From Drosophila miranda (Eukaryota; Arthropoda; Insecta; Diptera; Drosophilidae), in the NCBI RefSeq assembly GCF_003369915.1, contig NC_046676.1, positions 10,212,001 through 10,276,000 of the forward strand: 64,000 nucleotides of DNA, given 5' to 3'. The translations under genes and the position numbers were made by a program. The notes beneath the pieces were generated by a model, which ran no database searches, had not been told where the DNA came from, and saw only the letters and a list, made by a program, of their open reading frames with translations. This document shows positions 21,148 through 34,300 of the stretch, one piece after another; position 1 is the stretch's first letter, and every line of letters begins with the position of its first letter.

Positions 21148-24100
21148 TCATTGTCCCCTCTGATTCACACCCAGTGGGACTGCGGCTAGCAGGAACACCC
21201 ACACAGATATCACATCGTTTGCGTACCCTTTGAGATGTACCGCCACGCAGAACTCCACCGTTGGACTGTTGTTGTACTGGATGCAGGTGGTGCGGATGCG
21301 CTCAGATACGGCCGCCAGGTTGGTGTACGGAAAGTTTAGGGTGAAGCCGTGCAGCTGTGGACACAAATCAAGTTAATCTTTGATAATGATTGATGGGACG
21401 ATGGGCGGGGATGGTAGGGAATGGCTGATATTTACGCACCTTGTAGTCGGGAAACGCGCGCTCCAGCTTCTCGCTGTAGGCGGGCTCCTCGTAGCGAGCC
21501 GTGGAGTAGGTGGCCAGACTTTCCATGCCGCTGAGTATCTGCTGTAGGTGCGGTAGAAAAGCCCTGCAGGAAGAATCACTTGAATGAGGTCTCGTCTGAT
21601 CCGACACAATGGTTATACCCACCGATTAAAGTTGGTTTTCCGTGTGGTGCGCCAGGCCCTGATCTTCTTCATGATCTTACGTTCAATGTTTTTCTGCAGC
21701 TGGCTCAGCTCGAAGCTCTTCTTGTAGGTATAGTCCAGCTCCTGGACACCCCCCTGGGGAGCGGATTGATTTGAAGAGCGGTTAAAGAGCGGAAACCAGC
21801 AGGCGGCATCCTGCAGATTAAAGTGGGTCATGCTGACGCGTGTCTCTGCCTGTATGTTGAAGTACATCTGCAACAAGGCAATCATAGACTGGGGCACGTT
21901 TTACGTAGTTCTTTGACTTACGTTCTGCTTCCCCACCAGGCAGTAGACGCGCCTCAGCGGACAGTAGACATCCTGCAGCTGATAGTGCCTGCCGCTGGCA
22001 GGATCCACGAACAGGAGCTCGGCCGTATCCGGCTGGCGATAGAGCACAAAACAGCACTCCCCATACGGACAGGATTGGCCCAAGACCAGCCAGCACTCGA
22101 GCCCCAGGCCCAGCATATAGTTGCAGAGCAGGACGCCCTGATCCTTGACAGAGCACCAAGTGCTGTCCAGCAGCGTCTGGTTGTCCAGCCAGACCCCACG
22201 GAAGCCCATGCAGGGATCATAGCTGCGCAGTTGGCACAACAATGCCACAAAACGACAGGCACTTTCCAGGGCACTATTGCTGGAGGCCACCGCTCCTGGC
22301 AATGGCACCTGCTCCAGCAGCCGCGTCACACAAACCCGCTTGCCCAAGGCCGTGCAGACCAGAGGCTCCACATAGCGCTGCGGCTGGGGCAGCAGCTGTT
22401 GCAGCACCATGCGGCGCTCATTGAGGTATGCCTGCAGCTGCACCGTCTCGGCACACGCCAGGACATTCGTGGGTAGCGGAGGCAGGTCGCAGCGGTTCGG
22501 CTCGATGGTGAGATAGATCCAGATATGCACGGATTCCTTGAACTCGGGATACTGATCGGGGGGCATGTTCGTCACAGATTCAATTAGGGGTCGCCTGTAC
22601 CCGATCAGCACCTTCGGTATGGCTAGCTCAATGCATCCCTCAAACTGGAAAACTGATATTTGAATGGCACGAAGGATTGGGTATGGTATCGCTCACCTTC
22701 CCGCTGATCAGGAGACTGCTGACTGGCACTCGGTAATCGCCCAGCCAATTGCATTGGACACGCTGGTACAGATCGGATGCCTCGTCGCTGAGCTGCCGCT
22801 CGATGACCTCGTCGAACAGGCTGATCTTTAGATCCTCGCGCATATCCTTCTGGCAGCCGGTGAGCTGCAGCTGCAGCTCTTCGTTCCAGGTGGGATTGCT
22901 GCCCTCGGCCGAGCGACTGCGGCTCAGTCGTTGGCCATAGCTCAAGGACACAAACGGACGCACATTGGAGTACATGAGAGCTGAAAGGGGGGACGGAAAA
23001 GGAAGCTCTTTAAATACTCAAAGAATCCATGGATGCCTAGACAGGGCTTACTCTGCGTCACAAAGAGGCTGTTGCTCATGTCTCCCTCGGAGCTAGGATG
23101 CTCCTCGATGTTCAGAAGGTGACTGCTACGCACCGGGACCCCAGTGGCCCTCACCACATGGAGGGAAACCACAAAGTGCTGATACTGATCGTGCTCGGCC
23201 TGTGGCTGCCAAGCAGCTGGCTCGCGAGTCATCGCGGTTGATTGTCCTTGAAAGAGCGAGCACAAGGCACGCCAGAGAGACGTCCATCCGGTGGCAAGAG
23301 AGAGATCAAAGCCATCGGCTAGAAACAGCAGGGGATGCGCCAACTGCTGGGCCTTGGCCCGATGGGCACTCTGGTTACCGATAGTCTCGTAGAGCAGCTT
23401 CAGGAACTTGTAGCCCCTATGCTTGTGCAGATCGATGGGATTCCAGTAGGTTCCGGGCTCCAGGAGCTGGTTCGAGTCGCCAGCGGTGGAAAGCGCATCT
23501 CCATCGTCGGATATTATCTCTTCTTCCAAGGCGGGGATAAAGCGAAGCTGCTTGGTGTGGACGTTTCGCTGCTGGTGCCGCGAGCGGAGCAGCTGGTATC
23601 GCTTGTTGCTGAACAGCGTGCGGATGGGACAGAACTGAAGCTCCTGCTCTGTAAACAACAGAGCTGGCAGCTTGTGTTTCTTGTGCTTGTGGCAGGGTCC
23701 TATGGGCGTGGCCGGCTCCGTGGTGGCAGCGACGGCAGCTACAGCCTTGGGTCTTGGAGGTAACAGAGTCCGAAGCAGGGCAGCGGGCAGTGGTTGTATG
23801 TCATCCAAATCGCTGGCCCCCTGACGCACCTCTGTGGGCCCATAGTCGTAGTACAAGCAGACATCTCCGGCCATCTTGGGCGAAGATGGGAAGGCCAAGA
23901 AGCCTAGCTTTAGATGCACCGCCTTATCCTTTCGGCTGAGATCCAGCCCCGTACTCATCACGGCCAGGCGGCGTCCTTGCTGGGTCAGCGTGGACTTCTC
24001 ATAGAGCCAAATGTTGAGGTTCTGCGGCATCGTTCGCTCCAGCAGCACAGCGATGCTCTCGTTCATGTACAGATGAAGATCATCCTCCAGGCGGTAGCTC

Positions 24101-25518
24101 CTGGTCTGGCCCACATAGAGCTCGTCCAGGTAGAGCTTCAGAAAGTAGCTGCGGTTGCGACGCTTGGACAGCTGCTCGCTGGCTGGCAGGAAGAGCTTCG
24201 CAGCTGCCTCGTCCGCATACAGACGCACTAAATCAACTAACGGTTCCTCGGGATCCTTGAAGGCACGATCGTAGTCCTTCTGGAGGCTGGCCATTAGCTT
24301 TTCGAAGTTCGGCTTGCGTGGCGGCTTCGGTGGGGATGCGCCATCGACCATCGATTCGCCCCACTGACGCCGTCGGCAGTAGAAGAGCTCCAACTGCTCG
24401 CGATAGACCTCAGCGAGATCGTCCTCGAACTGCTGTTTCCAGTCCGAGTAGGCGGACTCCAGGTTGGGATGATGGCCTACATGCAGTTTCAGCTGAAAGC
24501 GGGTGCATTGGAAGTCCTGCTGGCTGCGGAGCGCCTTCAGTTTGGCCCATGCGCGGAGCAGGCGTAGGGAGAGATTGCGCTCGGCCGTGGATTCCAAATA
24601 GTAACGTTGTCGCAACTTTTGCGTGAGGCGCAGCTGACGCTGAATCTCGTCGGTCAGCTCGGGCCGTGCAGAGAGGACGAGCTTGGCACCCACTTGGCGG
24701 GCTATGTCCAGCTCCTCCTTCAGCTTCCGGCATACCTGTCGGTTACGATTTTCAGTATACTGATCGAAGAGATCTTCCAGCTGCTGCGCCATTCGGTGCT
24801 CTGTCAGAAGCAGGGGATGCGCAGTAAAGCGGAGTTGCTTAAACGTCAACGTGAGGCAGCGACGTGTAGGTATGCCCATGAACTGGTTGATCGGTGCTGG
24901 GGCAAGGAAAATGCCTTGAAACTCCTTATGGCAGACAGTGCGGTACAGGCGGCTGTCCGTCACAAATTGGGAACGACTTTCATCACACAGCTCCGATACT
25001 AGTTCGGAGCTTAATTTGCTGCCATCGCCTTTCGCCTCTTCCTGGAAGCGGTTCAGCATGCGTATTTGCGAGGGCCTCGGATTGCAGTCACTCAGATGCA
25101 GTTGATAGTGCACGGCATTGGCGGGCCTATACAGCAGGCTGTCGTCATAATAGTGCATCTGTTTGTGGACACCTGGCCAGACCAGCGGCGGCTCCTGGAG
25201 CTCAATATCTATGTATGTTTGGGCCGGGGAATCGATTGTCTCTGTGGCCGCCTCGCCGTCAATGGAATTGTCCTCATCCCCCTCCTCCTCCGGTGTTGTT
25301 TCCTGGACAGGTATCTCCTTCTCTCTGACCGCCGCATCGTCTGCGCCGTGAAAGAACTGCAGGCTCCGTGCCTCCAATTCGAGTTCTTGGCTGCCGCAAT
25401 CTTCGTACTTGGTTTCTTTCAGCAATGACTCGACCTCCTGCTCACATCTTCGATATGCCCGTGTGGTTTGCGTTTTTCGCTTCTTTTTGCCGCGCCTTGG
25501 TGGAGAAGGCGTCTCCAT
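21148..25518 (-). CDS. Cc2d2a: Cc2d2a, ciliary transition-zone protein
   Basis: Homologue of human CC2D2A (MKS6), a scaffold of the MKS module at the ciliary transition zone. In flies it is expected in sensory neurons and sperm cilia. Exons on the minus strand: 25518-23052, 22980-22697, 22644-21922, 21867-21623, 21563-21440, 21354-21148. They sum to 4050 nt, all in phase, for 1349 residues. Visible parts: a Lys/Arg-rich start, a long charged and helical region, a C2 domain at about 820-930 (SNVRPFVSLSYG, NPTWNEELQLQL), a transglutaminase-like region around 1000-1150 (GVWLDNQTLLDSTWCSVKDQG), and the conserved C-terminus (VEFCVAVHLKGYANDVISVW). A DRE lies about 105 bases before the ATG. Splice sites were inferred from frame and GT-AG only. 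Confidence 0.9.
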
Positions 25519-26092
25519 AATTGATAATTGATGTGTTTACAATTAATTCCAGAAAAATTTAAAGTTAAAGGATTGTTTTGACAATTGAATGGTTGCTAAC
25601 GGCAACTGGTCATCGATTGAGTTATCGATAGAAAATAGAGATGAGACTCTGTTAATCGAGTTTCCAAAATTCTAAAGGATATTGTTGATATAAAAATCTG
25701 CTTAAAAAAAAAATAAATGCACGATCAAGGTTTTGTTTTCGTTTTCTTTTTGCTTTTTACATACAAATACATTGCAAATCTACTTTTGGGCATATTATGG
25801 TTGTGCTTGTTAACTGCTTAGTAAAATAATTTGAATAAGGTCTAGTTGTTCGCAAACGGGTTTCTTATTGGCTTGGGGACGTTACTTTGGACTTAGAATA
25901 AACGTGTAAATGTATTTTGTATGTATGGGCAAACGTGTTCCGCTTGGTTTGATTACAGGAGACGCGCTACTTGGCCAGATAATAAGGAGCCCTGGTATGG
26001 GCCAGGGCGTAGACGCGCCTCGGACACGCAAGTGTGAGACGACAGATTCACTTCGAAATGGGGCAAACGACGAAAAGTGTTGTGGGGGTCGT
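25519..26092. other. Cc2d2a promoter and eIF3b 3' UTR
   Basis: About 570 bases between the Cc2d2a start and the eIF3b stop, both on the minus strand. The first 150 bases carry a DRE; the rest is AT-rich and probably eIF3b 3' UTR. No coding signal. Confidence 0.55.
25623..25630. promoter_or_regulatory. DRE (TATCGATA) upstream of Cc2d2a
   Basis: Perfect TATCGATA about 105 bases upstream of the Cc2d2a ATG, with a related ATCGATT at 25613-25619. Confidence 0.65.
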
Positions 26093-28755
26093 CTACTCTA
26101 GAAGAGTGATTTCTTCCTTGACTAAAAATTCAACAACTTCCTCATCGACCTCTTCGGTTTCCAAGTTATCTGTGTCCATATCTGAAAAAAGAAAAGTATT
26201 TCATAAAAGACAACGAAACGGAGATGCAAACTTTGTCCAAAACTTACGTCCTCGCAGCATGACGCGACGACTCTTCTGTTCCTTCCATTCGCCAATGCGC
26301 TTGTTGCGATACTCCATGAAGGTCTCGCGCAGTTGGGAACGCTTCTCGAGCAACTCCTTGGAGGCGCGGGTGAGTCGCAGGCGATCCTTCTGCTCGAAGG
26401 CGGGATAGTACTTCTTCAAGTTCTTCTTGATATCCTTCTGCTTGTCCTCGCTGAGGAGGGTCGGAGGCCTGGGACGCCAAAGGAACTGCACAAAGTTCTT
26501 CAGAATGGTGCGCTTGATGATGCGCCCCTGGAACGTGTACATGTTGAAGCCGGTATCCTCCTTGACCTTCCAGGAAGAGACGCCAGTGACCACATACCGG
26601 CCAGTGGGATCCCACTCAACCTCAGAGGCACGGAAATGATCAGGCGACGCACTGATGATGTAGTCATTGGTCGAATCGACAAACTCAAAGGTGCCCATGG
26701 TCAGATTGGCCATCACTATGAACTGCCCTCGTGGTGACCAGAACAGATGCGTACAAGACTTCTTCTCCAGCCGCTTGACCAGGCTCGGCTTCACGCCCTT
26801 GTTAACCTCGTAGAAGCTCACATTGGCGGAGTTGGGCTCTCCGTGGATAATAGAGAACTTGTTGCCGATGGGCTCCCAGGCAAAGGCCAGAATGAGCTCG
26901 CGAATCTCCACCGAATCGACTGGGACCTCCTTCTCCCGCATGTGGAAGATCTCAAAGTTGTAGAACATGCCCAGGAACTTGACGTCCAGCTCCTTCTTGT
27001 CCTTCTTCAACTTGGAATAGCGATCTACTTTGACGCACAGATAGTCGCCGGACTTCTGCCAGTGGAGCTTGCAATCGGCCACATGGAATAGGTTTTTGTT
27101 GCGAGTCTCCCGCTTCTTGGGTATCTCCATTAAGGTGACGCGGGCAGGTATTTGATTCTGCTCCTCCACCCAGTAGGCAATCACATTGTCCGTGGGCGAC
27201 CAGGAGAATCCTCGGATGCCAGGAATCTTGATGGATTTCAGATCCAGCAGATAGAAGGAGGGTGTTTCATAGATGTGGATCGAGTTGTCGCCCATCCTGG
27301 CCACATACTTGTCGTCGTGCGACCAACGGAACATAGACAGGACCGACATGCCGTCGGCCACAAACGAGCGCTTCTCAGCGCCAGTGCGTATGTCCCAAAT
27401 GATAATCTTCTGACCTGTCGGGGTGGGGCCGTAGGTTACCAAATAGTTTTCGCAGGGCGAGAACTCTACAAACTGTGTTCCAGTGTGGGGGAACTTCTGG
27501 ATCTTCTGGAAACTGCTGCCGCCCCAAATGGCCACGCCGGGCTTGTGGAACGTCACCACATAGGTGCCCAGGGGCGACCACTTGACAAAGGTGTCCGTGA
27601 ACCGTTCGCGGGTCTCCAGCTCGTTGGGCTCGGGCAGAACATTCTGCCAGAAGCCAACCTGAACGCAGTTCTGGGAAGTTTCCGCTGCCACACAGTATTG
27701 GTCATACGCATCGGGGTCATTGATGAAGTTGTACAGATCGTTTTGCACCTTGAAGGACTGCACAGTTGGTGGTTCCCATTTCTCCGGGATGTTCTCGTAC
27801 CTCGAAACGAAAAAAAACCACTTAATTTGTGGGCCATTGAGTAAGAAAATATGTTCTTACTTCTGGAAATCCGTAAACAAATTCACAGCAAACGTATGAT
27901 TCTTATCCAGCCGATGGTTGTTCAGCTTCTTGACGGCTTCCTCCGCCTGGCCGGCGTGCTTGTACTCCATGAACGCATAGCCCTTCGTCTTGCCCTCCTC
28001 GTCGACAGGATAAACAACATTCACAATATCGCCGCAGTGCGAGAAGAGCTTGTTGATGACCGATTTCAATTTTTCCAAACGCACCGGCTCCACCTTAGGG
28101 ATATTGTCCACCACGACAACGCTCTCGACACCGTCGGCCTCGGAGGGCCGCTGCGCCAGCATGTCACCGAGCAGATCTGCAATACATTATATGAATTATA
28201 GTGTTGTGTTGCTCATGAGTGAGTGAACAAAAAAAGAGTTGTTCATCTGGCAGCTTTTGCTCATATTTGCGTTTACTTCACACTTTTTGTATTACCGGCA
28301 AAGCTCTTTACTCTTTCAAAAATTCAGTATGTCGCTAATTCGAAAGTATATTGAAATTTGGAACCATCTGTGCATGAATAGTGAACAACTGAGTGAGCAA
28401 GTGAGCAACTGAGCAAGTGAGCAACTGAGGAAGTGAGTAACTGAGCAATCTAAGAGAGCAAGTGAGCAATATGAGTGAGTTGACTCACTTACTAAAAAAG
28501 AACAAGTGAACATGTTCACCAAAATGAGCAATGTTTACCCAACACTAATGAATTATTTATATTTTCGCACATTCATCACATTGAGGTTAGTTTTCCGCGT
28601 GTGCTGCGCTGGCAGGCCCGGAGCCGGAACTTGTAATTACCATCATCGCTAATATTGTCCACGAAATTGGGCGGATCTTCGAAATTGGGCTCCTCGTTGT
28701 AGTCACTGTCGTTCGCATCGCCACCGGAATGGTCTTCACTCTTCTTTTTAGCCAT
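26093..28755 (-). CDS. eIF3b: Eukaryotic translation initiation factor 3 subunit b
   Basis: Core scaffold subunit of eIF3, binding the 40S subunit and eIF3a, g and i. Exons on the minus strand: 28755-28641, 28176-27861, 27800-26248, 26181-26093, giving 690 residues, the length I recall for the fly protein. The acidic N-terminus begins [16 protein letters not shown]. An RRM spans about residues 55-145 ([20 protein letters not shown]). It is followed by the nine-bladed beta-propeller (about 190-600; [20 protein letters not shown]) and a C-terminal helix that binds the other subunits. An upstream in-frame non-ATG extension exists but MAKKK is the conserved start. The first intron (464 nt) contains a hAT-type MITE. 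Confidence 0.96.
28191..28555. mobile_element. hAT-type MITE with 8-bp target duplication in eIF3b intron 1
   Basis: The element runs 28199-28547 (349 bases). Its ends are inverted repeats: TAGTGTTG(TG)...TTGCTCAT at the left and, reverse-complemented, TAGTGTTGGGTAAACATTGC at the right. It is flanked by perfect 8-base direct repeats ATGAATTA at 28191-28198 and 28548-28555, the size hAT transposases make. It has no coding capacity. The interior holds several GTGAGCAA/GTGAGCAACTGA repeats (about 28385-28470). Its left end is only about 22 bases from the splice acceptor of eIF3b exon 2. Confidence 0.85.
28385..28475. repeat. Internal GTGAGCAA-type tandem repeats of the MITE
   Basis: Roughly 8- and 16-base units of the type GAGCAAGTGAGCAACT repeated imperfectly about five times. 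The unit resembles the subterminal GTGAGTGAACA and TTGCTCA blocks, as expected if it were a transposase-binding repeat. Confidence 0.65.
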
Positions 28756-29271
28756 TTTCAACGATCTATTTGCAAATTTTTCGTCATCAAACACAAACGC
28801 ACGAAGTGAAAAGAGCCTAGGGATGGGTTTTTACATGCATTTTGATGTACAATCGATATATGTTATTGCTGATATTTTGTTGGGCGGCGAATCTATTGGA
28901 TATTTGGATATGGATATATTTGTGGAATATATTATCAACGGAACTACTTTTCTGGATTCAGTCGAGCCTTTTTTTCGCTTCTGTTGTTCAAGTTGTTTGC
29001 GAGATTTTTCGTATCGATGTACAGGATCGATATATATATATATTCTTTTAATATAACTGTAAACTGAAATTCAACAAAAATACCACAAAAAATGAATATT
29101 GTCAATGTGACCGTAAACGGGAAAAATAAACAGTTTCAATACGATGTTGATTCGATTACAGATTATAATAAAATTGTCATTGTTAGGTTATTTTAGTATT
29201 ATAACCCTACATTTTTATTTACTATTAACGTTGTACGAAATATCGTAAGTATCGATATGAATTATCATCCG

Positions 29272-29300
29272 ATAGTTCTAGTTCTGCGAACTAGAACTAT
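29272..29300. repeat. Perfect 13-bp inverted repeat (palindrome)
   Basis: ATAGTTCTAGTTC, three bases (TGC), then GAACTAGAACTAT, a perfect hairpin. It includes direct GTTCTAG repeats. Purpose unknown. Confidence 0.6.
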
Positions 29301-30853
29301 GAGAGAACGAGTGATCGGAGCTGGGGTTCAATGAGCACTTTTGGCGGTATCGACAAGACGAGGAGGTTGAAAAGAATTAAGTAAAAATAAAATCATAAAA
29401 AGCACGAAACATCCGTGGATCTTTTGCGTCAATATCATTCATATTTTGAATTCAAAGCAACAGTCGGATGTCGGTTTTAATATTGATATTTTAAAAATAT
29501 AGCCATGTTACCGCCAAATATTTGTCAATTATCGCATAAAACTACCGATATTTTGTTCAAGCTAACCCTGTGCATCGAGAAGTAGAATAAAATGTCACGG
29601 AGATATGTACAACTGATCTAACGACGTGAAACAACAGAAAAATAGAGTCCTGACCTCAAAATCGTTTCCGGTGATAGTATAATTAATTATAATAATTAAT
29701 AGTTTACCAGTCAAAGGAAATATCACCCACAAACATATTATATATCGATATATTGATGTACATCAATGTATATTTATCATCTCTAACCTTAACCCTTCGA
29801 ATCGGCGCTATCGCGCGTCGCGGCGCAATAAAACTTGGAAAATTTGTGTAAATTGTGTTACAACGCCCATAAAATAACTATTATCAATAAGTCGCGTGAG
29901 CAGCATCAGCAAATGCCACTGGACGGGCCGTAGGAGTGGCGGGGCAGAACATGATTGTTTGGAAATTTCGTTTTTGTTGCTTGTTGTTCTATGATTGTGT
30001 CTGCCTTGGTGTGTGAGTGTGGGTGCCTGCGAGTAGTCAAACAAAAGTATTAAGCAAAAGTTACATATTTTGCAAAACGTTAATTTCGCCTCGTTTCGAA
30101 AGGAAAATCGCCCCCGCTCTTGCACCAGAGCTCGGTCAAGTTGCAACCTACGCAAAATGAAAATCAGAAACAAAAAGAAAAACAGTACAAGAAAAGGCGA
30201 CGCTGCAGCAAACAATTAAATTAACCATTGATGGAAAATCTGTAAAAATATGTAGCTATAGTGCAATATTTTTGCATGAATGTATGTATATGTGTATGTA
30301 AATGTGAAATATGTAAAGGCAGCAACAGCAAGCATCATCAGCACCAGCAGCATAGGCGAAAATCTTTATATACACACATGGAGAAATCGCCCAAAAACTT
30401 TCTGCGCAAGCCAGCCCTGAGTGGGCAGGCGAGAGCGAGAGAGAGATATGGAGATGGTGGCAGAGGCAGAGGCAGAGGCGGATGGATACAGAGCATAGCG
30501 AGTGTGTGGGAGAGCGAGCTGTGCTCCAGTCAAAGAGAGAAAGGGAGAAAGAGAGAGAGAGCCCCAACCTTGATGGAAATGTATGAATGAATTTTCACTT
30601 TTGCCAATTTTATGTTAATTATAGTCAGCGCTCAGGGAAGACAGCACAAGCACATAGCATGTCAGACAATAATGATCAGAAAAGTGTTGGACTAGTTTTC
30701 TGCGAGGTTTTTCCCTTATCTTCAGCTGCTCGTCTCTCAAATTCCTTCCACACAGACTCCAGAGACCAGCTTTTGTTGGTCGCTCTCCTCTCAATTTTCG
30801 ATGCCTGTTACATCTTTTGTTGCTTGGAAATATCCCCTCTCCGTGCGTGCTTC

Positions 30854-30877
30854 TGTGTGTGTGTGTGTGTGTGTGTG
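30854..30877. repeat. (TG)n microsatellite
   Basis: About twelve TG units upstream of Spred. Confidence 0.8.
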
Positions 30878-31336
30878 AAGTTTTCCAATGTGCCTGTCTA
30901 CACGCCCACATAAGTGGCCCTGCTTGTGTATTTGGGAAAGTAGAAGTGATTCCGCAGTTGGCGCTGTTGGCTGGTGCTTTCTCGCTGCCCTCGTCGAAGC
31001 CTAATAAATATCAGTTTATTAATTTGTAATGTTCTTTCAGTGTATAAACCTCAACTAAACAGTTCTAACAACAAGTGTGCCAAAATCTAAACGAAAAAAG
31101 TTAAAGAAAAATAGAACAATTGATTGCAAAAACCCCAATAGGAGAAGAAGTGCTCCCCGTTTTTCCCCATCCCGTCTGCCGTGGCTGCTGTTGTTTTTGG
31201 TTTTCTTTTATTTTTGGAAGTTTGTGCAGCAGCAGCTCTGAATGTCTTTATGCTTTAATCATGGTGTATTTTGCCACCAACAACAACAACACCAACACAA
31301 TACGCTGCTATATTAAAATCTTTCTGATTACGAACC

Positions 31337-34300
31337 ATGACAGAAGGACATGAAAGGTAAGTGTTCCCATATACCATACATACCCATACATATTTTACAG
31401 TTCCATAGCATCATCTGCCCTGCCCCCTCATCCCCCTATCCTCAAGAGATGGCCATTCACAGTTAAGTCGAGATTCCAGTGCTGCCAGACTGTTGGCAGG
31501 CGCAGGCTTGAGCCGAGCCTGATGCGTCGTCTCCAATTGTATCCAATTAATTGCTGCAATTGAACGAAATTCGTAATGGAAACGCTTCTTAGTTGCAGTT
31601 TTCCCTCAATGAACAAGACACGGCACGGCATCCACATGAATGGACTGTGTGGTGTGTGTGTGTGTGTGATTCATTGTCTGCCTGGGCTGCTTGCTGCTTG
31701 GTGCTTGGTGCTTTCTGGTCCGCCGGACAAGTCTCCACATAGTCTGTCTGTCGCCACATTTAATGAATGAAATGGAACGCCCCCGGACTACTGGCAATGG
31801 CATGTGCGGTGGTTTCCCTGTCGTATTATTGTCTTTTGCTTGCCACAGTTTAAAGTATTGTCGGCGATATCCGCAGATGATGTCATTGTGTCTGCTTATT
31901 ATTGCTCTTTTATTGTGTTTCTTAAGTACACATTTTCGTTGCGGGAAAGAAGCCTGCGCAACAAAAACTATACGATACATCACACCCAAGGCTCCAGCTA
32001 GTTTCATTCATATCTTTCTTGCCTTCTATTCCCGTTGCTACAGTAGACAGAATTAATTTGCAACGTTGCCTCTCCACACATGCATACATAGATGTACATA
32101 TATCTTTTGCTGTTTCTAGTAGTATTTACCATGGAGCACCCTGTATGGGTATTACATTTCAAACGGAAACAGTATTCGAATTTAAAAGTATTTTTTGCAT
32201 TGGAAATAGACTGCCATTTGAATAATGTAACGACAACGGTATCGGTGTCGGAGGAGCAGCACAGAGCACCTATGACCGACGACAACCACGCGACAACAAC
32301 ACCATGCAAATTGATGCTGACGCAGTTGTTGTTGTCTGTCGAACAACTATTTAGCTGTAAACTGTATTGTGTATTGTGTATTGGTGTATTGGAAGGTTCT
32401 ATTATTGTCGTCGAGCTATGAGACTGAGACTGACTGAGTGGGTGGTCAAAGCACACAAACATACTGGCCAACTGCCCCCCCTTCCCCGCAACTCGAATAC
32501 ATGCACACACGCACACTTGCGTCGTTGTTCATTCATCTTTAGCTGCTCCTGCTGCAGCCCTGTACCTGTGTGTGTGTGCGCCGTTGTGTGGGTGTCGACG
32601 CAGTAAACGCAGTTGGCAACACTGTTCGGGACAAGCTTTTTTGCTTGGAAATGAACTAAAATAGATGTTTATTAATGCAAATTTGGAATAGACTATGAAA
32701 ATGGTGAATAGAATTGCATCTTGTCCAATTTATTTCGACTAGAACATTTGTGGGCGACAACCCCCGCAGCCTCAATGCGCACACACACACGCATGCAACT
32801 GGAGCTGCCCCCACATTCTGTGTCTATCTCGCTTGCTCTATTTTCTACGCATGCGCCAACTAGAGGGGAGAGCTTCCAAATATTGATGGACTTGTAGTTT
32901 CAGCTTGAGGCAGGCTCTTCTACATGGGTGTGCGTATGTGTGTACATGTCTGCCTGCATACGTACATATCTATGTATTTTATGGGCTTGGGTGGGGGGAG
33001 TTTTAACTGTTTTTTCGCTACACCCTTGGTGGCAACTCCTATTATGTATTTTTCAGGGCTTTCTTTCGTTCGAAGAATTCGTTTCTGTGCTGCTATGCAA
33101 CACTGGCTGCAGCCCAATTCATTCACACTCTCGGGCATCCTTGGGTCTGCTGACGTCGTTGCCCGCCTCCGCATTACCATGGGAGTGCAGTCTGAATGAA
33201 AGCTACTGCACTGCCAGCCAGTCCTTGACATGTCCCTGGGTGCCGTGACGTCCACTCTATTCCGGGGACTCTATTCAATTCATTCTGTAGAACTAACGAA
33301 ACTAGGACAAGTATGTGTATGCATGGCGACACATCAACGCGCGCACAGACACGAAAACGAACACACACACAAACACTCAGGAGCTGAAACTTCGTTGAAG
33401 CTTTTTTCATTGAGTAACTCCAGAAGTAGAACTCGATTCGATTCAACAACAAAATGGATTCAAACTTGTGCGCAGGTCGCTGGACGGGGTTTTGTCGGCC
33501 CCTTCCGTTGGAGTCATTCATAAGACTCGAATTGGAGTTGGTGCTGGTGCTGGTGCTGCGAATGAATGCTGAGAATAAATCTCAATTCCAAACCGGAAGC
33601 CTTAATATGTACATGCATGCATGCCTGGACCGTAACCATAACAAGAACCAGTACGCCCCAATCCACTATCGAATATTGTTTTGCACTTTAGCTACCCTTA
33701 ATTTACACTCTTTTGCATCCCGCCGTTGCTTTTCTCTTCTCAGCTCTGCTCTGCTCTGTGCAGTTTATTTTTAAACCGAAGGACTTGCAGTTATTTTTAG
33801 TTTCCGTGGGCTCTAGTTGGTCTCTTTTTTTTCGGTGCTCATGAGTTTGCTCTTGCCCTTGCCCTTGCCCTTTCCCTTGTCCTTGTCCATGCCCATGTCC
33901 ATTGATGAATCAGTCCTGCAAGCAGGTGCGCCGTCTCGCTTTGGCTTCCTTTGCTGGCCGAAAAATTCAATTAGCCGAATTAGAGACACTTTTAGGTCAT
34001 CATCCATACAGTCAGGGATATATGCAGATATAGAGGCAGCCTTGAGGGTCTGCTGGACAACATTCGTTGCCAGACATTGGTGGCTACCACAATGGCTACG
34101 GTTTCGTACACCAAATTGAGCTTGAAGCGCAGGTCCAGCAGGTAGAATATCCATAATTATGGGATCTTTCCATTTGTATGTTTTAATGATTGGATTTAAC
34201 TAACTAATATTCTTCTTCTTTTCTTCTTGTATCTTTTTGCAGCGAATTCTTAGTTACAGTACGCGCACAGGTAATGACCAGAGACGAGAGTACCGAGGGC

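Larger units (their letters stand above)
28756..31336. other. eIF3b / Spred divergent intergenic region and Spred 5' UTR
   Basis: About 2.6 kb between divergent genes. Near eIF3b it carries ATCGATAT-type sites; 29272-29300 is a perfect palindrome. From about 29800 on there are sequence types usual for a long fly 5' UTR or promoter (A-rich, CAG/CAA, GA and GT simple repeats). Spred leader exons are likely here but cannot be delimited. Confidence 0.45.

Noticed and set aside
27152-27844. 230-codon plus-strand frame opposite eIF3b
   Set aside because: Antisense of the beta-propeller exon; crosses an eIF3b intron; no homology.
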